Source: Phaeobacter bryozoorum
GTDB lineage: Bacteria > Pseudomonadota > Alphaproteobacteria > Rhodobacterales > Rhodobacteraceae
Reading direction: 5' to 3' (one strand)
Assembly (NCBI RefSeq): GCF_041893525.1
Contig: NZ_CP169068.1
Length of the DNA: 64,000 nucleotides
Shown here: positions 16,687 to 25,287 of the stretch, piece after piece
How the letters are laid out: every line of letters starts with the position of its first letter
Position numbering within the stretch: position 1 is the first letter of the stretch
Program-made: the position numbers and the translations under genes
The notes under the pieces: generated by a model
What the model was told of the DNA's origin: nothing
What the model saw: only the letters and a program-made list of their open reading frames with translations
Databases searched by the model: none

Positions 16687-17402
16687 GCCATCTCTCCTTG
16701 GGCCAAGGCCTCCTTGATCAGGTCCACGTTGATGCTTTCGGCAAAGGTATCTTCGAGCACCGTTCTGGTCCGGTCGATAGACCGGGCCGCGCCCGACCCT
16801 CCCCCCGGGAGGGCGCTTCGCACCCGCCCAGGCTCGGGCGTGGCCCTCAGCTCTTCCATGAAGGGCAGCCGTCCCAAATACGCGACCTGGCCGAACTGGC
16901 AGATGGTTTCCTCCACCGCAGGTTCCGGATCTCCGATGAAGGCCACGCCGGCCACCGTGCAGCCTGAATCGCGCAGCGCTTTCAGCGACAGGAGCGTGTG
17001 GTTGATGGTTCCCAGCTGCGTCCGCGCGCAGAGGATCACCGGCTCGCCCCAGCGGGCAAACAGGTCCAGGTACAGCACCTTGCGGTTCAAAGGCACCATC
17101 AGGCCGCCCGCCCCCTCGGCCACCAGCACACCGTCCACTTCGGGCAACGGCAGCGTGTCCGGGTCGATCTCCACCCCCTCGGCCTCCGCCGACAGATGCG
17201 GCGAGGCGGGCAGCTGCAGCAGATATCCCTCCGGCAGCGCCGGGCGGCCGGACAGGCGGGCGACGATCTGGCTGTCGGTCTCCTCCTCAAGCCCGGACTG
17301 CACCGGCTTCCAATAGGTCGCGCCCAGCGCCTGCACCAGACCGGCGGAGAAGATGGTCTTGCCGATGCCGGTATCGGTTCCGGTGACGATCAGCGCGCTC
17401 AT
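16683..17402 (-). CDS. bioD: Dethiobiotin synthetase with an internal palindrome-encoded insertion
   Basis: ATP-dependent carboxylase closing the ureido ring of dethiobiotin. It has 239 residues, roughly 25 more than I would expect. The P-loop GTDTGIGKT (residues 8-16), the LVAEGAGGLMVPL motif (about 93-105) and the NH-containing TQLGTINHTLLS region are present. The extra residues, about 187-213, are Gly/Arg/Pro-rich and are encoded by a nested palindrome (16770-16839). The insertion lies after the GRLPFMEEL strand, away from the ATP and substrate loops, so activity may survive. It overlaps both bioF and bioA. Confidence 0.94.
   Translation of the reverse strand: MSALIVTGTDTGIGKTIFSAGLVQALGATYWKPVQSGLEEETDSQIVARLSGRPALPEGYLLQLPASPHLSAEAEGVEIDPDTLPLPEVDGVLVAEGAGGLMVPLNRKVLYLDLFARWGEPVILCARTQLGTINHTLLSLKALRDSGCTVAGVAFIGDPEPAVEETICQFGQVAYLGRLPFMEELRATPEPGRVRSALPGGGSGAARSIDRTRTVLEDTFAESINVDLIKEALAQGEMA
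16770..16839. repeat. GC-rich nested palindrome inside bioD
   Basis: CCGGTC-gata-GACCGG (16770-16785) is followed by GCCCGA (16791-16796), which pairs with TCGGGC (16834-16839) around CCCTCCC-ccc-GGGAGGG (16797-16813). The ~70-nt length is close to a multiple of three and matches the extra ~24 codons in bioD. It looks like a small repeat element inserted in frame. Confidence 0.65.
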
Positions 17403-18538
17403 GCGGCACTCTCCATTTCCCGGGCGAGGTCTTCGAACATCTGGGTGATGACCTCTGCCCCCGTATTCAACGTGATCGACAGCCGCAGCCGCGAGGTGCC
17501 GCGCGGCACCGTCGGCGGGCGGATGCCGCGGATGTCATAACCGCGGGCCTGCATCCTTGCGGCCAGCGCCATGGTGCGTTTGTCATCGCCAATCACCACC
17601 GGCAGGATCTGGCTTTGGAATCCTTCCAGCCCGCACAGGCGTTTGGCCTCATCATGCGCATGAGTAATCCCCTGCCACGCCTGTTCGCGGCGGTCCGGGT
17701 TCTGCTGAAGCTCCTGCAAGGCCGCCCGCACCAGCGCCGCGTTCAAGGGCGACGGCGCAGTCGCGAAGATGAAGCCGCGCGCCTTGTTGATCAGCGTTTC
17801 GATCAGAACCCGCTGGCCGCAAATCAAAGCGCCGGAACCGCCCAGCGCCTTGCCGCAGGTGTGTAAGGACAACACGTTGGGGCGGTGTGCGATGTCATGT
17901 GCTAGTCCGCGACCCAGATCGCCGAACACGCCGGTCGAATGCGCCTCATCCACCACCAGCACTGCGCCCTCTGCATCCGCCAGCGCCATCAGCACCCCCA
18001 GCGGCGCGAGGTCGCCGTCCATGGAATAGACCGCCTCAACCGCGATCCAGGCCTGGCCCGTGCCGCCCTCAGCGCGCCAGGTCTTCAGCACCCGTGCAGC
18101 ATCCTCCGAATCGCCATGGGCAAAGCTGCGGGTCTCTGCCCGGCCCAGCCGCATCCCGTCATGGGTGCTGGCATGGATCAGCGCATCATAGAGCACCAGA
18201 TCCCCCTGCTGCGGCAGGGTGGAGAAGATCGCCTGATTGGCGTTGAAGCCGCCGCCCATGAACAGCGCCGCCTCGGTGCCGAAAAACGCGGCCGCCTCCG
18301 TCTCCAGCAGCTGGTGTTCGGCGTCATTGCCGCGCAAAAGGCGCGAACCGCCCGCCCCCACCGGCACCCCGCGCGCCAGCGCATCTGAAGCGGCGGCGCG
18401 CAGCACATCGCTGCCTGCCAGCCCAAGGTAGTCGTTGGAGGCAAAGTCATGCCCGTCCCGCGGCATCAGTTGCCGGTAGCGTCCGCGTGTGCGCAGCGCT
18501 TCCAGCGATCTGTCATGCCTCGGGAAGGCGCCCGCCAT
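17399..18538 (-). CDS. bioF: 8-amino-7-oxononanoate synthase
   Basis: PLP-dependent condensation of pimeloyl-ACP with alanine. It has 379 residues. DFASNDYLGLAG (about residue 25), VVDEAHSTGVFGDLGRG, and the PLP-Lys motif LHTCGKALGGSGA (about residue 230) mark the alpha-oxoamine synthase family. The ATG at 18538 shares a base with the bioB stop (TGATG); an extension upstream would read through bioB in another frame and is rejected. Confidence 0.96.
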   Translation of the reverse strand: MAGAFPRHDRSLEALRTRGRYRQLMPRDGHDFASNDYLGLAGSDVLRAAASDALARGVPVGAGGSRLLRGNDAEHQLLETEAAAFFGTEAALFMGGGFNANQAIFSTLPQQGDLVLYDALIHASTHDGMRLGRAETRSFAHGDSEDAARVLKTWRAEGGTGQAWIAVEAVYSMDGDLAPLGVLMALADAEGAVLVVDEAHSTGVFGDLGRGLAHDIAHRPNVLSLHTCGKALGGSGALICGQRVLIETLINKARGFIFATAPSPLNAALVRAALQELQQNPDRREQAWQGITHAHDEAKRLCGLEGFQSQILPVVIGDDKRTMALAARMQARGYDIRGIRPPTVPRGTSRLRLSITLNTGAEVITQMFEDLAREMESAA

Positions 18539-19515
18539 CAGCGGCTGCCGTCGCAGCCCGCGGCCATGGCGGTGATGCCCAGACGGTCGAACAGCTGCTG
18601 ATCCTTGTCCTCTTCGGGGTTGTCGGCGGTCAGCAGCGTGTCGCCCACGAAGATCGAGTTGGCACCGGCAAAGAAGCACATCGCCTGCATCTCGTCCGAC
18701 ATATCGGTGCGGCCGGCCGACAGGCGCACATGCGACTTCGGCATCAGGATGCGGGCCAGCGCCACCGAACGCACAAATTCGATCGGATCCAGCTTCTCTA
18801 CATTGGCGAGCGGCGTGTCGGCGATCGGGATCAGCATGTTGACCGGCACCGAGTTGGGATGCACCTCCAGCGTCGCCAGCGCCAGCATCATGTCGATACG
18901 GTCCAGCTGCTGCTCCCCCATACCGACGATACCGCCGGAGCAGACCTTGATGCCCGCCTCGCGAACCCGGTTCAGGGTGTCGATCCGGTCGGCAAAGGTG
19001 CGGGTGGTGATGATCTCGGAGTAGTAACGCTCCGAGGTGTCGATATTGTGGTTGTAATAATCGAGACCCGCATCACGCAGGCGGAACACCTGTTCCTCGT
19101 CCAGCATGCCCAGCGTCATGCAGGTTTCCATGCCCAGATCCTTGACCCCCTGCACCATCGCCTCAAGTGCGGCCATGTCGCGGTCCTTGGGCGAGCGCCA
19201 GGCGGCCCCCATGCAGTAGCGCGTCGCGCCGCCTTCCTTGGCTTTCCTGGCCTCGGCAATCACCCGCTGCACCTCGATCAGCTTGGAGGCCGAGAGCTGC
19301 GCGCCGTTGCGCGCCGACTGCGAGCAATAGGCGCAATCCTCGGCGCAGCCGCCGGTCTTGATGCTCAGGAGCTTGGATTTCTGCACCTGATTGGGGTCGA
19401 AATACTGTCGGTGCACGCTGTGCGCCTCAAACAGCAGATCCATGAACGGCTTGTTGTAGATCGCTTCCGCTTCCTTGCGGGTCCAGTCGGTGCGGATGGG
19501 TGCAGCGTCCAGCAT
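18538..19515 (-). CDS. bioB: Biotin synthase
   Basis: Radical SAM enzyme inserting sulfur into dethiobiotin. It has 325 residues. The CxxxCxxC motif is GCAEDCAYCSQS (about residues 56-67), and the second-cluster ligands in MTLGML and YYNHNIDT follow the family. First gene of bioBFDAGC. The 5' region holds a sigma-70-like promoter overlapped by a BioR-type box. Confidence 0.98.
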   Translation of the reverse strand: MLDAAPIRTDWTRKEAEAIYNKPFMDLLFEAHSVHRQYFDPNQVQKSKLLSIKTGGCAEDCAYCSQSARNGAQLSASKLIEVQRVIAEARKAKEGGATRYCMGAAWRSPKDRDMAALEAMVQGVKDLGMETCMTLGMLDEEQVFRLRDAGLDYYNHNIDTSERYYSEIITTRTFADRIDTLNRVREAGIKVCSGGIVGMGEQQLDRIDMMLALATLEVHPNSVPVNMLIPIADTPLANVEKLDPIEFVRSVALARILMPKSHVRLSAGRTDMSDEMQAMCFFAGANSIFVGDTLLTADNPEEDKDQQLFDRLGITAMAAGCDGSR

Positions 19516-19567
19516 GCTGTCTCCTGTTCTCTATACCTGTCGGCCATGCGCGGATGGCGTTGCGGTT

Positions 19568-19596
19568 TTATAGATAACTTGCAGGGTTGCGATCAA
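19568..19596 (-). promoter_or_regulatory. bioB promoter overlapped by a BioR-type operator
   Basis: On the minus strand: -35 TTGATC (19591-19596), 17-bp spacer, -10 CTATAA (19568-19573). The palindrome TTATCTATAA (19568-19577, read as TTATAGATAA on the plus strand) fits the BioR consensus known in alphaproteobacteria and covers the -10, as expected of a repressor site. It lies 53 bp before the bioB start. The bioR gene is not in the window. Confidence 0.75.
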
Positions 19597-19655
19597 GCGC
19601 AAAGCTGCGATGCAGCGATTTGCCCCACCGGAGGAGTCATCTTGGATTTAGCGCA

Positions 19656-19685
19656 TTGTTATTTATATATATAAATAATCTATAA
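19656..19685 (+). promoter_or_regulatory. Possible thiC-operon promoter within an AT-rich palindrome
   Basis: TTGTTA (19656-19661) and TCTATA (19679-19684) are 17 bp apart, about 45-70 bp before the TPP riboswitch. They overlap a 20-bp perfect palindrome (19659-19678), the most AT-rich spot in the window. TAATCTATAA at 19676-19685 differs from the BioR consensus by one base, which may be chance. Confidence 0.4.
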
Positions 19686-19724
19686 AATAACAGGTTGACG
19701 GGATGACAGCATCTCCCCTACCCC

Positions 19725-19845
19725 TAAGGCACGCAGGGAAGTCCCGCCAAGGGGACTGAGAGGCGTTTTGGTGCGGGGCAACCCAAACCGGCGGCGCGAC
19801 CCTTTGAACCTGACCCAGTTGATACTGGCGTAGGAAGCTAGGCAT
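19725..19845 (+). promoter_or_regulatory. TPP riboswitch (THI element) of the thi operon
   Basis: The conserved TPP aptamer parts are present: GGGGACTGAGAGGCG (about 19751-19765), then GACCCTTTGAACCTG and, after a CAGTTGATACTGG stem, CGTAGGAAGCTA (19829-19840). It lies 130-250 nt before thiC on the same strand. TPP binding is expected to reduce expression of thiCOSGEFD, probably through translation initiation or Rho, since no clear terminator hairpin is visible before thiC. Confidence 0.92.
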
Positions 19846-19974
19846 GCACGGCGCCGGGACAAATACACCCCGACCACCCTGCGTTGACCGAACAAGAGGG
19901 CCGCGCGCTCTCTGTTTCCCGAGCCAAGCCTCATCTGGTGTCTTTTCTGAGTTTAGGCTTCGAGGAGCACCATA

Positions 19975-21790
19975 ATGAACGTCCCCAACCCAAAGATCAC
20001 CACAGGTGGCCTGCCCGCATCGCGCAAGATCTACGTTGCAGGCGAGGTCCATCAGGACATCCGCGTGCCGATGCGCGAGATCGCCACCCACCCCACTGCG
20101 GGCGAGGCGCCGCTGCCGGTCTATGACAGCTCCGGCCCCTACACCGACCCGGATGTGCTGACCGATATCCGACAGGGCCTGCCCGCCCTGCGCCGCCAGT
20201 GGACCCTCGCGCGCGGCGACGTCGAGAGCTATCAGGGCCGCGATGTGAAGCCAGAGGACAACGGTTTTGTCGAGGGCGACCGGCTGGTGCCTGAGTTCCC
20301 GGTGAAGCCTGCCCCGCTGCGCGGCAAGGACGGCGCCGCGCCAACCCAGCTGGCCTATGCCCGCGCCGGTATCATCACGCCGGAAATGGAATTCGTGGCG
20401 ATCCGCGAAAACCAGCTGCGCGAGCTGTCGCCCTGCCACGGCAAACGCGACGGCAATGACTTTGGCGCCAATATCCCCGACTACGTGACTCCGGAATTCG
20501 TTCGCTCCGAAATCGCCGCCGGTCGCGCCATCATCCCGGCCAACATCAACCACCCCGAACTCGAGCCGATGATCATCGGCCGCAATTTCAAGGTGAAGAT
20601 CAACGCCAATATGGGCACCTCTGCTGTCACCTCCTCAATGGAGGAAGAGGTGGACAAGCTGGTCTGGGCGATCCGCTGGGGTGCTGACACGGTGATGGAC
20701 CTGTCCACGGGGCGCAACATCCACAACACCCGCGAATGGATCGTGCGCAACTCGCCGGTGCCGATCGGCACCGTGCCGATCTATCAGGCGCTGGAGAAGG
20801 TGAATGGCATCGCCGAGGACCTGACCTGGGAAGTGTTCCGCGACACGCTGATCGAGCAGGCGGAACAGGGCGTCGATTACTTCACCATTCATGCGGGCGT
20901 GCGGCTGCACATGGTGCCGATGACCGTGAACCGGGTGACAGGGATCGTCTCGCGCGGCGGCTCAATCATGGCAAAGTGGTGCCTGCATCACCACAAAGAG
21001 AGCTTCCTCTATGAGCATTTCGAGGAGATCTGCGACATCTGCCGCCAGTATGACGTGAGCTTCTCCTTGGGTGATGGCTTGCGCCCCGGCTCCATCGCCG
21101 ATGCCAATGACGAGGCGCAGTTTGCCGAGCTGGAAACCCTTGGGGAACTCACCAAGATTGCTTGGGCCAAGGATTGCCAGGTGATGATCGAGGGGCCGGG
21201 CCATGTCGCCATGCACAAGATCAAGGAAAACATGGACAAGCAGCTGGAGTGCTGCCACGAGGCGCCGTTCTATACGCTGGGGCCGCTGACCACCGACATC
21301 GCGCCGGGCTATGACCACATCACCAGCGGCATCGGGGCGGCGATGATCGGCTGGTTCGGCTGCGCGATGCTGTGCTACGTGACGCCGAAGGAGCACCTGG
21401 GCCTGCCTGACCGGGACGACGTGAAAACCGGCGTGATCACCTATAAGATCGCAGCCCATGCCGCCGATCTGGCCAAGGGTCTGCCGGGGGCGCAGCGCCG
21501 CGATGATGCGCTCTCCCGCGCGCGGTTTGAGTTCCGCTGGGAGGATCAGTTCAACCTGTCGCTGGACCCGGATACTGCGCGCGAATTCCACGACCAGAAC
21601 TCTGCCGAAACAGGCCCATAAGGTTGCGCATTTCTGCTCCATGTGCGGGCCGAAGTTCTGCTCCATGCGGATCAGCCACGACATCCGCGCCGAAGCGCAG
21701 AAGGAAGGCATGGAGGCAATGGCGGCCAAGTTCCGCGAGGGCGGCGAGCTCTATGTGCCTGCACCTGAGGCTGCGGAACCGGCGGAATGA
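19975..21790 (+). pseudogene. thiC: Phosphomethylpyrimidine synthase with a frame break before the Fe-S motif
   Basis: ThiC is a radical SAM enzyme turning AIR into HMP-P, the thiamine pyrimidine. From ATG 19975 the frame encodes 548 residues of well-preserved ThiC (for example GTSAVTSSMEEEV, MIEGPGHVAMHKI, ITSGIGAAMIGW) but stops with TAA at 21621. The rest of the protein, including the Fe-S motif CSMCGPKFCSM, continues in the +1 frame to 21790. Removing one A at 21598-21599 restores an uninterrupted gene, whose stop then overlaps thiO (ATGA). As given, the product lacks its cluster ligands and would be inactive. A sequencing indel is more likely than true decay because the flanking operon is intact. 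Confidence 0.9.
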
Positions 21791-22761
21791 TCACCATCGC
21801 AGGCGCAGGCCTCGCCGGTCTCGCCTGCGCCTATGAGCTGGCGCAGCGCGGGGCCACCGTGCGGATCTACGAACGCGCGGCTGCGATCGGTGCAGGCAGT
21901 GTCGCGCGCTATGCCGGCGGCATGCTCGCCCCCTGGTGCGAACGCGAAAGCGCCGAGGAGGCGGTGATCACCCTCGGTGGCCGCGCCATCGACTGGTGGG
22001 CCAAGGTCACGAGCGTCCACAGGCGCGGCACGCTGATGGTGGCGCCTGCCCGCGACCGGGCCGAGCTGACCCGCTTTGCCCGCCGCACCACCGGGCATCG
22101 GGGCGTGGACGAGGCCGAGATCGCGACGATGGAGCCGGCGCTGGCGGGGCGGTTTGCGCAGGGGCTGTTCTTTGAGCAGGAGGCACATCTGGACCCGCGA
22201 CAGGCGATCCGGGATCTGGCGGCTGCGGTCTCTGCGCTTGGCGTTGAGATCTGTCTGGGGGCTGATGCGCCGGGAAGCGTTGATATCGACTGCCGGGGCA
22301 TCGCCGCCGCCGACCGGCTAACGGGCCTGCGGCCTGTGCGCGGAGAGATGGCGATACTGCACTGCCCGGAGGTCATGCTCACCCGCACCCTGCGGCTGCT
22401 GCACCCGAGAATACCGCTGTACCTCGTCCCACGCGGCGACGGGCTGTTCATGATCGGCGGCACCATGGTTGAAAGCACATCCACCCGTCCCGTTACCCTG
22501 CGCTCGCTCAGCGAGCTGCTGAATGCAGCCTTCACCCTGCACCCGGGCTTTGCCGAGGCCAGCGTTGTGGAAACAGGCGCCGGGCTGCGCCCCGCCTTTG
22601 CCGACAATCTGCCCCGCCTTCATCAGGACGGCGGGACGCTATTCCTCAATGGGCTGTACCGCCACGGATTTCTGCTGGCGCCCGCGATGGCGCAGCAGGT
22701 GGCGGACCGCCTCAGACCGGAGACATCAGATGAACATCACCGTGAACGCCAAAGCGCATGA
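21787..22761 (+). CDS. thiO: Glycine oxidase ThiO
   Basis: FAD-dependent amine oxidase that makes the imine donor for the thiazole ring. It has 324 residues. The dinucleotide-binding start ITIAGAGLAGLACAYELAQRG is at the N terminus, with a C-terminal GLRPAFADNLPRL segment typical of the D-amino-acid-oxidase superfamily. It overlaps the restored thiC frame by four bases and thiS by 32 bases. Confidence 0.93.
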   Translation: MITIAGAGLAGLACAYELAQRGATVRIYERAAAIGAGSVARYAGGMLAPWCERESAEEAVITLGGRAIDWWAKVTSVHRRGTLMVAPARDRAELTRFARRTTGHRGVDEAEIATMEPALAGRFAQGLFFEQEAHLDPRQAIRDLAAAVSALGVEICLGADAPGSVDIDCRGIAAADRLTGLRPVRGEMAILHCPEVMLTRTLRLLHPRIPLYLVPRGDGLFMIGGTMVESTSTRPVTLRSLSELLNAAFTLHPGFAEASVVETGAGLRPAFADNLPRLHQDGGTLFLNGLYRHGFLLAPAMAQQVADRLRPETSDEHHRERQSA

Positions 22762-22927
22762 GGTGAGCGCCCGGACGCTGGAAGCTGCGCTGCGCGAGCT
22801 GGGCTATATCAGCCCATCGGTCGCCACCGCGCTGAATGGCGCCTTTGTGGCCCGCACCCGACGCGCTGACACCGAGCTTAACGAGGGCGACCGCATCGAA
22901 GTGCTCGCCCCGATGCAGGGGGGATAA
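22730..22927 (+). CDS. thiS: Sulfur carrier protein ThiS
   Basis: A 65-residue ubiquitin-fold sulfur carrier. It ends in Gly-Gly, the residues activated by ThiF and thiocarboxylated before thiazole synthesis. The ATG at 22730 lies inside the 3' end of thiO in another frame. The stop is two bases before thiG. Confidence 0.95.
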   Translation: MNITVNAKAHEVSARTLEAALRELGYISPSVATALNGAFVARTRRADTELNEGDRIEVLAPMQGG

Positions 22928-22929
22928 CG

Positions 22930-23697
22930 ATGCAGATCTATGGAGAAGAGATCACCTCGCGGCTGCTGCTGGGCACCGCCCAATACCCCTCGCCTGTGGT
23001 CCTGAGCGAGGCAATCAGAACCAGTGGCTGCGAAATCATCACCGTGTCCCTGCGGCGCGAGACCGCTGATGGCTCCGGCGCGGGATTCTGGGACGGCCTG
23101 CGCGATACCGGCTGCCGCATCCTGCCCAACACCGCAGGCTGCCACTCCGTGCAGGAAGCAGTGACCACCGCCCAGATGGCGCGCGAGCTGTTCGGCACGC
23201 CCTGGATCAAGCTGGAAGTGATCGGCCATTGCGACACGCTGCAACCGGATGTGTTCGGGTTGGTCGAGGCCGCGCGTACGCTGTCTGACGATGGGTTTCA
23301 GGTCTTTCCCTACACCACCGACGATCTGGTGGTCGGAGAGAAACTCCTTGAGGCGGGCTGTGAGGTGCTGATGCCCTGGGGGGCGCCGATCGGATCCGGT
23401 CAGGGCTTGCGCAACCCGGATGGCCTGCGCGCGATGCGGGCCTATTTCCCTGAGGTGCCGCTGATCGTGGATGCGGGCATTGGCCGCCCGTCGGATGCGA
23501 CGCAGGCGATGGAGCTGGGCATGGATGCCGTGCTGCTGAACACCGCTGTGGCCAAGGCCGGAGATCCTGCCGGAATGGCGCGCGCCATGGCGCTGGCGAT
23601 TGCGGCCGGGCGCGCCGGATATCACGCAGACCCGATGGAGCGGCGCGATATGGCGGTGCCCTCCACCCCTGTTCTTGGCCTCGCAGCGCTAAGCTGA
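22930..23697 (+). CDS. thiG: Thiazole synthase
   Basis: TIM-barrel enzyme forming the thiazole phosphate from DXP, dehydroglycine and ThiS-thiocarboxylate. It has 255 residues. The Schiff-base Lys is in WIKLEVIGH (about residue 97), and the phosphate loops VDAGIGRPSDA and LLNTAVAKAGDP are present. It is coupled to thiS. Confidence 0.97.
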   Translation: MQIYGEEITSRLLLGTAQYPSPVVLSEAIRTSGCEIITVSLRRETADGSGAGFWDGLRDTGCRILPNTAGCHSVQEAVTTAQMARELFGTPWIKLEVIGHCDTLQPDVFGLVEAARTLSDDGFQVFPYTTDDLVVGEKLLEAGCEVLMPWGAPIGSGQGLRNPDGLRAMRAYFPEVPLIVDAGIGRPSDATQAMELGMDAVLLNTAVAKAGDPAGMARAMALAIAAGRAGYHADPMERRDMAVPSTPVLGLAALS

Positions 23698-23728
23698 GCT
23701 GCGCCCCCCCTTATTCACGGAGACGACA

Positions 23729-24322
23729 ATGGAGCGTTTTTACCTGATCGTTGGTCATGTCAGCCAATTGGAACTGCTGGTTCCCCATGGGGTGCGCCTT
23801 GTGCAGCTGCGGCTGAAAGACCTGCCGGAGCCGGAGATCCGTCGCCAGATTGCCCGCGCGCGGGATTTCTGCGCCGTGCATGGCGCGCAGCTGGTGGTCA
23901 ATGACTATTGGCAGGCCGCACTGGATCTGAACTGCAGCTTTGTGCACCTGGGACAGGAAGACATGGACACGGCCGATTTCGAGGCCCTGCGCCGCAAGGG
24001 CGTGCGATTTGGCCTGTCGACCCATGACGTAGCGGAGCTGGAGCGCGCCCTCGCCCATGGCCCTGAGTATGTGGCGCTTGGTCCGGTTTATGAAACCCTG
24101 CTGAAACAGATGAAATGGGCCCCACAGGGGCTTGACCGGGTGCGCCGGTGGAAAGCGATGGCGGGAGACACACCGCTGGTTGCCATTGGCGGGCTGACGC
24201 CCGAACGCCTGCCCGGGGTCTTTGCCGCAGGTGCAGACAGCGCTGCCGTGGTGACGGATATCCAGCAGGCCGCCAACCCGGAGGCGCGGACCCTGGAATG
24301 GATCCGGGCCTGCGCGAGATGA
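23729..24322 (+). CDS. thiE: Thiamine-phosphate synthase
   Basis: Joins HMP-PP and the thiazole phosphate to thiamine phosphate. It has 197 residues, slightly short for ThiE. VQLRLKD, the NDYWQAALDL segment (usual consensus INDR/NDY), VHLGQEDMD and GLSTHDVAELERA are typical; the GPVYETLLKQMKW loop is divergent from the usual TKTK form. A GGAGACGACAATGG context supports the ATG at 23729. It overlaps thiF by four bases. Confidence 0.92.
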   Translation: MERFYLIVGHVSQLELLVPHGVRLVQLRLKDLPEPEIRRQIARARDFCAVHGAQLVVNDYWQAALDLNCSFVHLGQEDMDTADFEALRRKGVRFGLSTHDVAELERALAHGPEYVALGPVYETLLKQMKWAPQGLDRVRRWKAMAGDTPLVAIGGLTPERLPGVFAAGADSAAVVTDIQQAANPEARTLEWIRACAR

Positions 24323-25287
24323 GCCGCTTTGACCGCCAGACCGCTTTGCCGGAGGTGGGCGCCGAGGGACAGCAGAGGCTGGCCAGCGCCCATATTCTTG
24401 TTGTCGGGGCCGGCGGGCTTGGCTGTCCGGTTCTGCAATATCTTGCCGGTGCCGGTATTGGCGAAATCACGGTGATGGACGGGGACCTGGTTGAGGCAAC
24501 CAACCTGCCACGCCAGCCACTCTATACATTTGCGGACGTTGGTCGCTACAAGGTCGAGGCCGCGCGCAGGCGGCTGATGGCAATGGCGCCGGAGCTGCGG
24601 CTGCACCCCCATGCACGCGACCTGACACCGGACAATGTCGCCGCTGCGGTCGGCCCGGCCGATCTGGTGATAGATGCTGCCGACAGCTATGCGGTGTCCT
24701 ACACGCTTTCGGATTGCTGTCAGCAGCTGGGGCGTCCGCTGATCAGTGCGTCGGCACTGGCGCAATCGGGTTATGTCGGCGTCTTTTGCGGGGGCGGCCC
24801 CTCGCTGCGCGCCGTCTTCCCCGACCCAACCGACAGGAGCGCTACCTGCGCCAGTGCCGGGATTATGGGGCCGGTTGTCGGGGTGATTGGCGCCCTGCAG
24901 GCACAGCTTGCCCTGAAGTTGCTACTGGGCCATCAGCCAACCCCGCTGGGGCGGATGTTGAGCCTCGACTTTGCCGGGCTTCAGATGGGCGGGTTTGATT
25001 TCGCCACGGCTGCAGAGCCTGCGCGGTCGCTGCCCTTTATCGGGATGAACAGCCTGACCGCCGCCGATTACGTGATAGAATTGCGCCCGGAGGATGAGGC
25101 CGCTGAACCGGCCACGACGACCGCCGTCCGCATCCTGCCGGATCGGTTGACGGCGGCTGATCTGCCGACGGACCGCCGGGTTGTGCTTGCCTGTCATAGT
25201 GGCCTGCGGGCCTGGCGCAAGGCGGCGGAGCTTGCGCCTGACTTTGCCGGAGATCTGGCGCTCTTGGCAGCGGGGCGGCGGCAATGA
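24319..25287 (+). CDS. thiF: ThiF/MoeB-type adenylyltransferase with a short rhodanese-like tail
   Basis: E1-like enzyme that adenylates the ThiS C terminus. It has 322 residues. The ATP-binding loop GAGGLGCPVLQYLAGAGIG is at about residue 30, and the NLPRQPLY segment carries the conserved Arg. The last ~50 residues contain VVLACHSGLRAWRKAAEL, which resembles a rhodanese active-site loop (Cys followed by GxR), so the protein may accept persulfide sulfur itself. A truncated rhodanese is possible; this is inference. The start is in the thiE stop codon. Confidence 0.9.
   Translation: MSRFDRQTALPEVGAEGQQRLASAHILVVGAGGLGCPVLQYLAGAGIGEITVMDGDLVEATNLPRQPLYTFADVGRYKVEAARRRLMAMAPELRLHPHARDLTPDNVAAAVGPADLVIDAADSYAVSYTLSDCCQQLGRPLISASALAQSGYVGVFCGGGPSLRAVFPDPTDRSATCASAGIMGPVVGVIGALQAQLALKLLLGHQPTPLGRMLSLDFAGLQMGGFDFATAAEPARSLPFIGMNSLTAADYVIELRPEDEAAEPATTTAVRILPDRLTAADLPTDRRVVLACHSGLRAWRKAAELAPDFAGDLALLAAGRRQ

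Noticed and set aside
16156..17316. 386-codon plus-strand frame across bioA and bioD
   Set aside because: Antisense to two certain genes and with no domain pattern.
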